Under the pieces are notes generated by a model. It was not told the DNA's origin and did no database searches. It was given only the letters and a program-made list of their open reading frames with translations. The position numbers and the translations under genes were made by a program. Shown here piece by piece: positions 53,278-64,000 of a stretch of 64,000 nt of DNA (position 1 is its first letter; every line of letters starts with the position of its first letter). The stretch is from Tillus elongatus (Eukaryota > Arthropoda > Insecta > Coleoptera > Cleridae), in assembly GCA_964006375.1 (NCBI GenBank), contig OZ023262.1, positions 54,883,366 through 54,947,365 of the forward strand, read 5' to 3'.

Positions 53278-54036
53278 TACTGCGTCTAGATTTTTTTCTT
53301 ATAAACATGTATCATATTTTGATATAAAATGCAAAAATGTAATAATATAAGGGTGTTCTAAAAAACAATTGCAGGGGTCAACAACGACTTATGGACCAGC
53401 TGTGATTGTCAAAATATTTTTATAAGATGTAGCTTAAACTATAATTAACATGGTAACATTTTTTTCTCGTATCTTGTATAATAACAATTGTGTGTGTGTT
53501 TTGTTTCTTTAACGTCGGCCTATTTCCGCGACTATGGCCAATCACCTACGCCAGGGAGCAGTTTCACCTTACTATCCTGGAAATTTTGCCGAACCCCTGC
53601 CTTTCTGTAAGGAAGGTAGAGATCTTTAACGTGCCCAAGATCGCATGGACACGGAACCGACGGCTTTACGCCCCCTACGAAGGGCGGAACGTGCAGACAT
53701 TCAACTTGCTCAAATACAATGTCGGAACCTCGGTTGATGTTAATTTTACAGATTGTACTGAAAAAGTGAAAGGAGTACCCTGGGATCGAACCCAGTACCC
53801 TTTGGTTCAGAGGCACACGTTCTTACCCCTGAACCACCGAGGTTCTTTATAATAACAATTATATTGAGCTTTACCGTAGAAATGCGTCACCTTGTACATA
53901 TGCAAACAAATAAAAAGTGAAAGTAAACCCAAATATGGATTCTAGGAGGCCTAGTTTGCGCTCACTTGAGGAAATCTTTTTAAAATTCAATATTCTCGGG
54001 CTCCCCAATGACGAATTTTTCTACGAGAATTAGCTA
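53278..54036 (+). repeat. Composite repeat, right part with SINE inside
   Basis: Starts with the duplicated tactgcgt, then 'ttcttataaacatgtatcat', 'acaacgacttatggacc' and 'cttgtataataaca'. The SINE at 53490-53848 interrupts it. It ends with an end module ('aaacccaaatatggattc') and a diverged hairpin at 54006-54036. Confidence 0.75.
53490..53848 (-). repeat. tRNA-derived SINE with 13-bp target duplication
   Basis: Minus strand begins with an A-box-like TGGTTCAGGGGTAAGAACG and B-box GGTTCGATCCC. A body follows with GGGCACGTTAAAGATC, and the end is GACGTTAAAGAAAC. The duplication tataataacaatt is perfect at 53477-53489 and 53849-53861. The GCACGTTAAAGATC block resembles conserved central domains of invertebrate SINEs. 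Open frames across it are not genes. Confidence 0.9.
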
Positions 54037-54190
54037 AAAATTATAGACCGTTAAACCATAAACTTAACTAAACCTACAGTCAAAGCATGAACTTAACCAA
54101 ACCTACAGCTAAAGCATCAAAGAAATGGTCTATTTGAAATGAATTTTCTGTAAATATTTTAGTAAAATAAAGGACAATGCCGGCTGAAGC

Positions 54191-54508
54191 TGTGTGTTTT
54201 GTTTCTTTAACGTCGGCGTATTTCCGCGACTATGGCCACTCACCGACGCCAGGGAGCAGGTTCACCTCACTATCCTGGAAATTTTGCCAACCCCCTGCCT
54301 TTCTGTAAGGAATGTAAGGATCTTTAACGTGCCCAACATCGCATGGACACGGGACCGACGGCTTTTTCGCCCTATCCGAAGGCGGAACGTGCAGACATTC
54401 AACTTGCTCAAATACAATGCCAGAACCTCAGTTGATGTTAATTTTACAGTTTGTACTGAAAAGAAAGGAGTACCCTGGGATCGAACCCAGTACCCTTCGG
54501 TTCAGGCT
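54191..54508 (-). repeat. tRNA-derived SINE, 5'-truncated head
   Basis: Same family as 53490-53848 and closely similar. The head stops within the tRNA-like part after the B-box and 'ccttcggttcag'. Flanked by GGCTGAA on both sides (54183-54189 and 54509-54515). It interrupts the composite middle module. Confidence 0.85.
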
Positions 54509-54919
54509 GAATCTGAAACTTCAGCGTTTGCAGAACACTCCTCTTATGATTCTTTACATAATCCGTATTTGTTTCAGATTCATTGTCTATATATTGCGAA
54601 TTTTGACGTTTCAAATCGCGACTTTGACGTTTTGAGGAAAACCCCCAATTCTTTGTCTTTAAATGCCTATAACTTTTTTAACTTACATACCCAGATTCTG
54701 GTACATACGTCACTGTTTATAATACAAACAAGCGTACAAAATTTGGTTGTTTTTACTTTGTTATCTCCGGAGACATGCATTTTTCCGAAAGAAAACACCA
54801 AATTTTCCGGAAAAACCTGGGCCGATTTTCCTGGCTAACAAACTTATCCAAGCCACTTATAAAAGGAAGGTACTCACCAAATTTTATCACAATCGGCACA
54901 TTCTTTTTTGAGTTATCGG

Positions 54920-55057
<138 letters not shown>

Positions 55058-55269
55058 ATATAAAAATTGAAACTGACCCCATATATGAGTTTTAGGGGTC
55101 CTAGTTTGCGCTCATTTGAATTATTTTTTCAATATTGAAAAGTCGGGATCTCTCTATTAGTGTTTTTTTTTTTAAGAAAATTCCCTAAAATGGCGGTTGG
55201 TAAACGAAATATAGTATGCTATGGGCCCAAGTTGGTGAATAAAGTACCAGGACGAATAAGAAAATATGA

Positions 55270-55400
55270 AAAACATAAATATAATAGAGGAATAGAGGGC
55301 CTAGTTAGTGCTCATTTAAAGAAATTTTCTCAAAATTAAAAAGTCGCAATCTCCCCATTAGTAAATTTTTTGTATGAAAATTCACTAAAAATCACAACAA
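55270..55400 (+). repeat. Solo composite end module and hairpin
   Basis: 'gggcctagttagtgctcattt' followed by 'ctccccattagtaaatttttt' and 'gaaaattcactaa'. No array or head is attached. Confidence 0.6.
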
Positions 55401-55839
55401 GAAAACAAATTTACATATGGTAAAAGTGCGTGTTTTATCTGTTGATTTATAAAATGATTTTTAAAAAAGAACTTACCTAATGGTGCTTGAAAATTGCTAT
55501 TTAATACCGTGATTCTCAACACTATAAACGAATGATACGCATAACATCATTACAATACAGGAAAATTACTTGATCAATATCTTATTGCACAAATTGTGCG
55601 AAAGCTTTAAATCTTTTCACTTATCTAAACCACCGATTCTGAACTGTCAGAAGATTAATGGAAAACACCGGTAATTCGGAATTATAAACATAAGACGTTG
55701 CACAAGTGACGTATTGTTAGAAGTGGTCAAGTGGAAGTCAGGGCATCCATGCGTTTATAATCGTATTCTTGCATACCTGCCTATCATACCTACTTGCATA
55801 CTATAATAATTAGGAGAGACCCAACAAACGCATTTCAGA

Positions 55840-56640
55840 CAAAATTAAAAAATGAACTTAAAAATGTGTCTCTGTTTAGTCAACAAGAAAAGAAATATAT
55901 TTTATATAAAAGCCCACACCACCAAAAATGTATAGCCATCTGAAAATTCATAAGCCAAATATACCGGTGAGGCCAGTAGTTAGTTATGTTAATACACCTA
56001 ATCATAAGATAGCGAGCAAACTGGTTTCAATTATTAGAGAATACAAGTTAGAAAATAATTCATTTAACTTTTTACTATATAGGAAACCAACTTACACTGA
56101 CACAACCATACCATACGATTCATGTCACCCTTTTTCACAAAAACTGCCAGCCTACCATTCTATGGTACATCGTGCATTGTCAATACCTATGTCACAAAAC
56201 AATTTTGAAAAAGAAATTTCAATAATTAAGCAAACAGCATTTAATAATGGCTACTCTGTTAAAATAATACATAAAATGATCGAGAGAAAAGAATACAAAT
56301 TAGCGATTAATTTAATTTATCCAAATATTAGAGACAAAGAAGACAACAGATACGTTTCGATAACTTATTTTGGAACCATTTCAAAAAACATTTCAAAAAT
56401 TTTAAATACCTGTACAAATATAAAAGGTAGCTTTTAAATATTACAACACGATGTGTGATTTACTATTTAACGCTAAAGAAAAATTTTGTTTCCTGACAAA
56501 AGCTGGAGTTTATAAATTAGCTTGTACACATTGTAACGCAATCTACATAGACAATAGCTACCTTGTTTTAAACGAGCAAACTGATTTAATGAACTCCCCT
56601 TTCTTGGATATTCTTCTTTCTAATTAAATAAGTCAAAGAA
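55840..56640 (+). pseudogene. Penelope-like element remnant (RT and GIY-YIG)
   Basis: The frame at 55928-56437 starts with the RT block SHLKIHKPNIPVRPVVSYVN. It jumps to the late region LENNSFNFLLYRKPTYTDTT and continues HRALSIPMSQNNFEKEISII and YVSITYFGTISKNISKI, so most of the RT palm is deleted. After the stop and a frameshift, 56490-56580 reads FLTKAGVYKLACTHCNAIYID, the start of the GIY-YIG nuclease. The element would combine RT and GIY-YIG activities; this copy is dead. Confidence 0.8.
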
Positions 56641-56961
56641 AATAAACTGAACTATTCTTTCAATAATTCTTTGTAATAAGATAATGAGTTGATGTATGTC
56701 GATACTTTCGTTGTATAGAGACTGCTTTTATAATGTTATTGTTTAGTTATTTTATTGTTGTAACTTATATCATAGTTATTATAGGCTAGTTTTATTTTTA
56801 TGTTAAATATTGACATACATCACGTAGACATTTTGAAAGCCTCATCTGTCATCTGTGTTTCATTTTTTATTTTCATTTTGATAAAATTTTTTGATCAAAA
56901 CATAGTAACAGATCTTTATTTGTAGTTGTCATGATGTCGTACTAATTCAATTTTAATCTAT

Positions 56962-56994
56962 CTGAGAATGCTGTCAAGCAGCGAAACTATAGTC
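56962..56994 (+). ncRNA. Hammerhead-like motif downstream of PLE remnant
   Basis: Reads CTGAGAATGCTGTCAAGCAG then CGAAACTATAGTC. Stem II GCTG/CAGC with a short loop, GAAA box, palindromic stem III ACTATAGT and GTC triplet. Core position 8 is A rather than G. It lies about 350 bp past the PLE coding remnant. Downstream 'cttgctccagttagcttacg' recurs at 63979-64000. Confidence 0.45.
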
Positions 56995-57129
56995 ACAGAA
57001 ACGTTGAAGAACATCCTAGAACTTCCAGAATTCGTAAGCGCAACTTGCTCCAGTTAGCTTACGCGCTGGCTACGTCCTTCACCAACAAAAACCAACAGTG
57101 AAGCCAGAGAAGTAGTCTCCAAGTCTGTA

Positions 57130-58135
57130 TGTATAATAATTATGTTGCTTTACAATAAAAACCAAACATCTTAAGAGTCCTGACCCACAAAGTGCATTAT
57201 TCTAGCATATTTCCATGAGAATTTGCAAACATCTTAAATTTTGGATGCTGTTCGATCATTTGTAGCTCAAAAACAAATTCACCGAATCTGCTCTAATTTT
57301 GACAGGTTGACAGATGTTTCTTGGGGCTTTTGATTAGTAGACAAAAACAAAATTTCCACTTTATACCCCGAGATCTTTTTGAGATTTTGTTGATATCGCG
57401 TTCCACCACGTTGCTCTCATCAATTTTGTTTTTGAGGTCAAGTGTGACTCTTAACCATATTGTTATTTGCAAAACGCACAATCCAATAGTCAAATAGTTT
57501 GGTTGTGTGAATTTGAGTGCGTATTATTCGTCCGACAGCTCCTAAATGTATGCAACCCCTGCTTACACCAATTCATTTAGGCGTATGTACAATAATATAC
57601 TGGCCGACGATATTTCATCCCGGAAGTGTTTAAATTTATGCAATAGGCAATTGGCTTAACACTTTTGCGTATTGATATAGTATACTTATGATTAAGTTAC
57701 AAGACCCATTGTTTTGGATTTATAAGACCATTTTAAAGCAAACCAAACTCGCCAAACTTACAGATTTTTTCTGATATTTGAAGAAAAAAAAGGCACCTAA
57801 TAACAAAAAAGTGTTGACGCAGCAAGTGCGTAAATAAATTTGTCGTATTAAAAAATAATGTAAAGAAAATAGAAAGTTTATTAAAATCTGGTTTTTCTTT
57901 AAATTAAACTCTTTTAATGAAAAAATTGAATAAAACTTACATCATTCGATTTTTTTTACGACAATAACAGAACTGCCTGTCATTCATATAACCATAAATT
58001 TTTCAACAATTGTGCAACTATGCATTATAAAATGTAAAAAAGTAGATGCCATCAAAGATAACTTTCTTGAAAATAAGAAAATAAATGCTAAATAATTTGT
58101 GACTTCGCTTTAAATCACATTTTCCTAATTAAAAT
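57130..58135. other. No supported gene
   Basis: AT-rich. A degenerate composite head at 57814 (TTGACGCAGCAAGTGCGTAA). No coding similarity seen; the minus-strand open stretch at 57493-57293 has no recognisable domain. Confidence 0.4.
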
Positions 58136-58138
58136 ATA

Positions 58139-58445
58139 GAATCAAATGGGGCGGTTCGAGGGGGACCTCGCATGCTGACTCTGCGGCTAAGGGGAGGAAT
58201 CAGCCCAGCACATCTTGTGCGAGTGTAAAGCTCTGGACCGCAAAAGACAACTGATCTATGGTCAGTCTAGACCGGAGACAAAGCAATATAAAACTTCGCC
58301 TTACCAATCGCTGTGCAGACTAGTTCAAGGCACAGTGGTGTTGGAATGGGTGGAGTAAAAAGTCTAAGGGCATGCACAATAAGCCAAATGCTGCAGTGCT
58401 ATCGGGGCGGCAAAGTCGCGGACGAGCCCTGAGGGGAAAAAAACC
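58139..58445 (+). pseudogene. 3' end of an I/R1-like LINE ORF2
   Basis: One frame reads a CCHC-type knuckle (C-x2-C, then GEESAQHILCEC) with two in-frame stops. It continues KALDRKRQLIYGQSRPETKQ and ends LVQGTVVLEWVE. The pattern equals the C-terminus of ORF2 at 53020-53201 but the sequence is from another family. A GC-rich 3' UTR runs to about 58445, ending in A-rich sequence. Confidence 0.7.
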
Positions 58446-58454
58446 TTAGTTGAC

Positions 58455-59153
58455 GTATTACCAGATAGCTCAGTGAAAGCGGGTTAGTCTAGTACGCAGA
58501 AGGTTGCATGATCGAATCCAGCTCGATGAATGTATGTTTTTATATGTTTTATTTTGACATTTGGAGAAACAATAGTGCACAGATTTCATACGTTTTGAAC
58601 AAGATCTCATTTTTGTTTAAAACGCCTGAATAAGTTTGTCACCTGTGAGCCTGAAATTATAATTTTGTTATTGTTGTTATTGAAAAAGCCGGTTTGATTA
58701 AGTCGACTAAAACGAAATCATACTGACGGTTAATAAGGAAAAATAAGTGCTATGTTTATAATTTGGCAGATACTTTACTTTTCTAAATATGAATTTAAGT
58801 TTCCTTCTGGAAATCTTGTGTGTAATTTTCATGAAATTTGTGATACAAGTTTCTTTTGAAGAGCCTTATATTATCTACAGATATAGCAAAATTTAGTTGT
58901 TTAGCTTCATATAAAATTCAGTTTTGGGCATTTTTTTTTCAAAACGATGTAGAACGCAAAATTTTTTTGATAGTGGAGAGATATCGATCGTAACACTTTC
59001 GAAAGAATTCTTCAAATGTGCGCGTACTAGGACCTCTAAAATGGATATTCAAGGTCTGTGTAAGTTTAAAGCATTAACTTTACTAATATGCCGTAGAATA
59101 ATAGTGTACAATTCCAATGAAAATTCGCTGTTATAACGCACTTGCTGCGTCCC
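58455..59153 (+). repeat. tRNA-headed composite SINE-like repeat, copy 2
   Basis: A-box-like GATAGCTCAGTGAAAGCGG (58464) and B-box-like GATCGAATCC (58510-58519), then the same ~620-bp body as copy 1 and the terminus 'ttataacgcacttgctgcgtcc'. The anticodon-arm region differs from copy 1. Begins directly after the A-rich end of the LINE fragment. Confidence 0.7.
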
Positions 59154-59159
59154 GAAATT

Positions 59160-59730
59160 TTTCTTGACTCTTCACTTCATCAATTTGATATAGCCCCGAT
59201 TCTCAATCGAAAAACGTGCACATCTAACCTCTTGCTTCTACGTGACTAGTTGAAGCATCTGACGTCACAACAATAACCGAAGCGTTTATGGCCACGTGAC
59301 ATAATTTAAAATACATGTGGATCAAATTTGATGCAAATTACCTATTGCCTTAAGTAAAAATAACACGTTTCCATGGAAGCAAATAATAATCATCATCAAC
59401 GTCCATACGATAACAGACTTGATAAATAAATTGAAATTATTTTTCTGTATTTTAACCCAATAAATTATAATTCCGTAACCGAAAGAACAAATTTTAAAGA
59501 TGTTTGCACACATACCTACTTTTTTCGTAGATTCGAATTTTATAAAATCACGCCATTTAAAAAGTCTGCACGCAGCAATTGCGTTATGATGGTGAATTGT
59601 CATATTTTTAATGGCAAATATGTATGTATTTTTTTAATAAAAGGCATGGCATTTGGTATAATAATAATTTTTTCTTAAAATTATTAATAAAGAAGTTTCC
59701 CATATGGTTCCAACTTACGGAGGCATACTG
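59160..59730. other. Mostly unassigned, one composite head
   Basis: A head at 59567 (GCACGCAGCAATTGCGTTAT) with about 60 bp of body. The remainder has no recognisable gene. A TGACGTCA palindrome at about 59261 is noted without functional claim. Confidence 0.4.
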
Positions 59731-59735
59731 TACAT

Positions 59736-60688
59736 CAGTGGCGGTTCGTCCGTTGACGCAGGTGAAGCGCTGTTCACCAATATTTTTCGGTTAAGCTAAA
59801 CTTTTTTATTCAAAATCTACCATAATTTTAATTTTTTCATTCTCTCAAATTCATTTGGTACAACCACATAAAAATATCTTGTTACGTCGCGCCGCAGTTG
59901 ATAATGTATTTCTATAGTAAATTATGGTACGATATAATTTGCAAGCCCGCCCCTGATCACCGAATTGAATGTATACATGCCCCAACACGCTGCCCTTACG
60001 TATTGCAGACCATAGAATACTCTAGAGCGTTAAGCAACTGCAGACTGACTGAGCCAGATTCGTTTGTATAGAAATTCTGCATCTATTTCGGGACGTTTGC
60101 CATGGCAACGGCACGCGCACTGGTAGGTTGGTGTTTATTAGTCACAAAAGTGATGCAGAGTTCTGAGCCTGCTTCAAAGCTTAGTGTCCGTCGTTTATTT
60201 AGATTGAGTCGGATCGTCAGAGGCGTATTTTTATTTTTACTATGGTGCCATTAAATAATCTGGTATGTATCAGAGTTTGAAAAGCTGGCTTTTTCATGTT
60301 TCTTTTTGGTAAGTGGAATCTAAAAGATTAATTTCAAAATAATAAAATATTAGATATTAAATTTCAAGTTGTAAAAAAAATAAGGGCCTTGATTTTGAAC
60401 AAAAAATATGCTTATAGCACTTCCCTCTATAAACAGATTTTCATAAATAATACGCGGCGTATTATATTATTGTATGCGTGCGTGTACAGTATGTGTACAG
60501 TGTCTCATCGAATATTTCTAGACATTATTCCTTGTGAAAGTCTATATTTTGGTGCAAATGGATTTTTCATTTAAATACTGAAGTGCAAGGAGAACGCGTG
60601 ACCTCTGGGGGTCTTCGTCTCCCTGGACCCCCCGCTGGGGCCGCGCGAATTCTGCTTCACCCTCTCCCAAAGTCGCGAGCTGCCACTG
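59736..60688. mobile_element. hAT-type non-autonomous element, 953 bp
   Basis: Left terminus CAGTGGCGGTTCGTCC and reverse of right terminus CAGTGGCAGCTCGCGAC are inverted repeats of about 15-20 bp, continued by 'ggtgaagc'. The flanks are ctgtacat (59728-59735) and ctgtatat (60689-60696), an 8-bp duplication with one change. No transposase is present. Confidence 0.75.

Positions 60689-60691
<3 letters not shown>

Positions 60692-60751
<60 letters not shown>
60692..60751. repeat. (TA)n microsatellite, right of hAT element
   Basis: Pure TA array beginning inside the right target duplication of the hAT element. Confidence 0.97.
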
Positions 60752-60754
<3 letters not shown>

Positions 60755-60789
60755 GCTATTTAAGAATTTAAGAAATTAAAGGCTTTCAA

Positions 60790-60808
60790 AGGGGGGGGGG
60801 GGGGGGGG
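60790..60808. repeat. Poly-G tract, about 19 bases
   Basis: Homopolymer G run in AT-rich sequence. Length may vary or be a sequencing artefact. Confidence 0.85.
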
Positions 60809-61586
60809 TGCTTCAAAAAATATCGAAATGTCGATTATGCCACCAAATAGTCGCCAATAATCTGTTATGCAACCCTACATATTTTAAGTCCGATGCCTTT
60901 CTTGATTTCAAACTTATAGCCTTGTTGCGTTACTTTTGCCTTATGCGCACCTGTAGGTATACATATACAAATATTCGCGATTTGAGAGTTATTCAAACTT
61001 TCGTGTAAATAGCGACCCATTTAACTTTAATTTTAACAGCCGATAGGTACCGTCTAAATCGACGATATCATCAATTTAAAAATAATACTTGTAGCTCTAA
61101 TTTTAGATAATGAGTCAAATTCCTGCTCGTTAAAATTTATTTGTTCTTGGCGCCACTTAAAGCGCCCTCTCCTGCCTGCGATCGAATAACAATAGGAAGA
61201 ACAATAACTACAATATAAACAAGTAGATTTCTTTTCCAGAGTTTCTATATAGTTAGCAAATAATTTAATTTAAGAAAATTCTTTCATAACATCCTCTCAC
61301 AGTTTTGTATACAAAGCTTTTTAGGTGGCAACGAATGCGAACGAGATATTATTTGGACAAATCACTTTAACTTTTACCTGTAGCACGTGTTGAAAGATCA
61401 GCTGATCGCGGCGCCCTCTCATGCTATTCGTGGAAATTAACTCATAGATTTGTTTTGACATCGTGCAATGCGGTAATCCAAGCCAGACAGAGTGGGAGTG
61501 TGTTGTCCATCTTTGTCCGTAGACGCAAGCATCTGGCATTGGCTCTTAGCTCGGTCTGGCAGTCAGCTGTTTGGTGTGGAAGTACG
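60809..61586. other. Upstream region of AMMECR1
   Basis: Little repeat content and rising GC toward 61380-61586, compatible with promoter and 5' UTR. No TATA or other defined core element could be supported. An in-frame ATG at 61455 precedes the conserved start but its codons are not conserved-looking. Confidence 0.4.
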
Positions 61587-62386
<800 letters not shown>

Positions 62387-62519
62387 TAGTAATATCCTAA
62401 AACAAATTACAATGGCTTCATTCACCAGGCGCACCAGTTAAATAGCCGAGTCAATAAATGTGTTCACAAGTCGAACTCGTCTATTGCAGATTTCTGACAG
62501 CAGAATAAATTTTTACTGA

Positions 62520-62783
62520 CTAACTCAACATAATGCTGAAACATATGCAGTTAAGTAGTCGCACACAGTTCTGAATTTGTCCATTTTCACAGGCATTCTG
62601 TATGATTCCCAGTTCATAGAAAGTTGTTTGAGATGCTCTAAAATGGTTATGAAAATCATCTGAAGTGTAATTTGATATCACATTCTCATAATAATTTTCA
62701 TTTGGGTGAATTTGCAGATTACCTCTTGAACAGTTTTTGATAAATCGACTGCTGATAGATAAAGTTTGGTATCTTACATGCAT
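62520..62783 (-). pseudogene. Possible PIF/Harbinger-type nuclease fragment in AMMECR1 intron
   Basis: The minus-strand open stretch includes NYYENVISNYTSDDFHNHFRASQTTFYEL. This resembles the N-terminal part of HARBI1-like nucleases, where 'Y..DF..HFR....T...L' is common. Only about 50 residues match and the catalytic domain is absent, so the call is tentative. Confidence 0.35.
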
Positions 62784-63039
62784 GCTGGCACTATTTTTAC
62801 CTTTTGTTCTCTTGCCTTTGCAGAGTTATTTATATTCAAAGTTTTTTGAAAATTTCAACCTTTTCCTTTATTGCCTTAGTCGGTTCTGTCTTAATTGACA
62901 TTTCAAAGCACCATGGTGTTACGGTCTTAGTCACTTGTGCTGTCTTTGCTACTGTCCCGCTCACTTGTGCATGGCCGCCCTCTGGGATTTTCCTTCCCCT
63001 TCTGCATGCGTCAGCAACCTGCACATTTCCTTACGCATA

Positions 63040-63740
63040 ATATCTGGTGGCGACCGTGGGCGGCAGAAAATTTTGTGCGGAGTGGGGGACAGGGTAGCTT
63101 CGAAATGTTAAAAGGGTGAATTTTTATGGGCATGCTATGCTCATTTTTTGCATTTCGCCATTTCTTTCAATTCTTCCGTGCTGATCTACTTTCAATTACC
63201 TTCTTTGTTCCCTATGTTACGACGTGGTTATTCTGCATGCCCATTGATCGTCGGGGGAGATATTCCTCTGCCGACCAATGATCTGCTTCTTCGTTCTACC
63301 CCTGCTTCGGTTGCTTGCTCCTTCTTCAGTTTCACTTACGTGTTATGTGTTGAACAGTGTTCGGTGCGTCTGCAATTTTTCGGGCTTTCTTGTTTGTTCT
63401 TTGAGTCTGCTCCAAGCTCCGATTATGGCTGAAAAAACTGTGTCGAGTTTGCCGATGGTTACACAATGCGGTTACAACGTCTGTCTTTGATTTGTTCAAA
63501 GGGCGACTTTTTATGGGCCCGCTAGGCTCTTTTTTCGCATTTTCCGGCTAGTATTTCCTCTTTATCTTTTTTCCGGCCCAGCACCCCTGTTCACTCCTGG
63601 TCCCGTAACTTCCCTGGGCGGTGTGAACAAGAAATTTTTCTTGATTCATGATCAAGGGGAGTTTTAAGGATGTTTCTGAAAAAAATCTTCAAAAAGCGTT
63701 TGGGTGGTAATCTACAAACTTACCTTCATTTGTCCTCAGT
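63040..63740. repeat. Fold-back family half-copies in AMMECR1 intron 2
   Basis: 63480-63730 matches the right arm of the fold-back at 5171-5987 ('cagcacccctgttcactcct', 'gtcccgtaacttccctggg', 'gtgaacaagaaatttttctt'). The stretch from 63040 ('tgtgcggagtgggggacagg') resembles the same family. The intervening open frames have no recognisable domain. Confidence 0.6.
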
Positions 63741-63939
63741 TTGTTTTATTTCAGGCGGCACTGTATCCAGTGATGAGCTTTATTTATTAGCAGTAAAAAA
63801 ATGATACATTGTGTAGATACAAATAAGTTACATAAGATGTGCTTTTATATTCTTCACAGTTTCGATTGATTGTGCCTAATTATCAAGAACATTTGACAGA
63901 TACACAGTATCATTTTTACAAGTCCAGTTACCATTTACA

Positions 63940-64000
63940 ATAAATTTTATCGAACATCCAGAATTGGTAGGGCCACTTGCTCCAGTTACCTTACGCGCTG
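63940..64000 (+). repeat. Repeat shared with PLE downstream region
   Basis: 'catccagaattggtagggcc' and 'acttgctccagttaccttac' match 57013-57065 next to the PLE remnant. It is cut by the window end. Confidence 0.6.

Noticed and set aside
53490..54838. ORFs of 94-214 codons
   Set aside because: They run through two SINE copies and the composite repeat; Pol III boxes and target duplications explain the sequence.
59261..59268. TGACGTCA as a CREB-type site
   Set aside because: A single 8-bp palindrome with no gene close by and no other support.

Overview
This window looks like insect nuclear DNA, possibly beetle-like; no species is claimed. It is AT-rich and packed with transposable elements. 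The only host gene I can support is the first two coding exons of an AMMECR1 orthologue at the right edge (61587-62312), with GT-AG introns and the conserved N-terminus. The element types fit an arthropod: Tc1/mariner transposons with long terminal inverted repeats (TIRs), a DD34D mariner, hAT elements, jockey/CR1-like, R4/Dong-like and I/R1-superfamily non-LTR retrotransposons, Penelope-like (PLE) fragments, and tRNA-derived SINEs.

Layout. 1-4.3 kb: a decayed jockey/CR1-like element (- strand) and a PLE fragment, flanked by TA-rich composite repeats. 4.6-6 kb: a 274-bp tandem repeat running into a large fold-back. 7.1-9.1 kb: a dead Tc1/mariner element. 9.1-14.9 kb: an R4/Dong-like retrotransposon (- strand) split by a 3,036-bp DNA element. 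15.4-17.7 kb: a second dead Tc1/mariner element. 18.6-21.3 kb: SINE, second jockey/CR1-like copy and half of a fold-back. 22.4-24.4 kb: a Tc1/mariner (DD41D) element with an open transposase and almost identical 417-bp TIRs. 24.5-34.1 kb: serial copies of a composite repeat with an internal (TA)n array. 34.6-36.6 kb: a hAT-like element carrying a perfect 123-bp palindrome. 38-40.2 kb: a second R4/Dong-like copy ending in a restriction-like endonuclease. 42.4-45 kb: tRNA-headed composite and PLE fragment. 46.1-47.4 kb: a mariner with two stop codons. 47.5-55.2 kb: a composite repeat interrupted by a near full-length 5.5-kb LINE and two SINEs. 55.8-59.2 kb: PLE, LINE 3' end and a second tRNA-headed composite. 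59.7-60.7 kb: a hAT element. 61.3-64 kb: AMMECR1 and its second intron.

The organising feature is one composite repeat family. Its head is GACGCAGCAAGTGCGTTA followed by TAGTGAATTTT. Its middle carries the junction GAGTTATCGGTGTGATA, after which a (TA)n array starts. Its end is a hairpin with arms TAGTGAATTTT/AAAATTCACTA. This order resembles Helentron-associated elements (HINE/DINE-1-like), which is an inference. It explains many of the roughly 20 TA arrays. Most of the rest abut Tc1/mariner or hAT ends, consistent with TA-targeted insertion.

Two items may be new: hammerhead-ribozyme-like cores that recur beside PLE-type sequence and inside the perfect palindrome, and a DNA transposon with CCCARTAAACAC termini, a 2-bp target duplication and arrays of AACGTT/AAACGT motifs.
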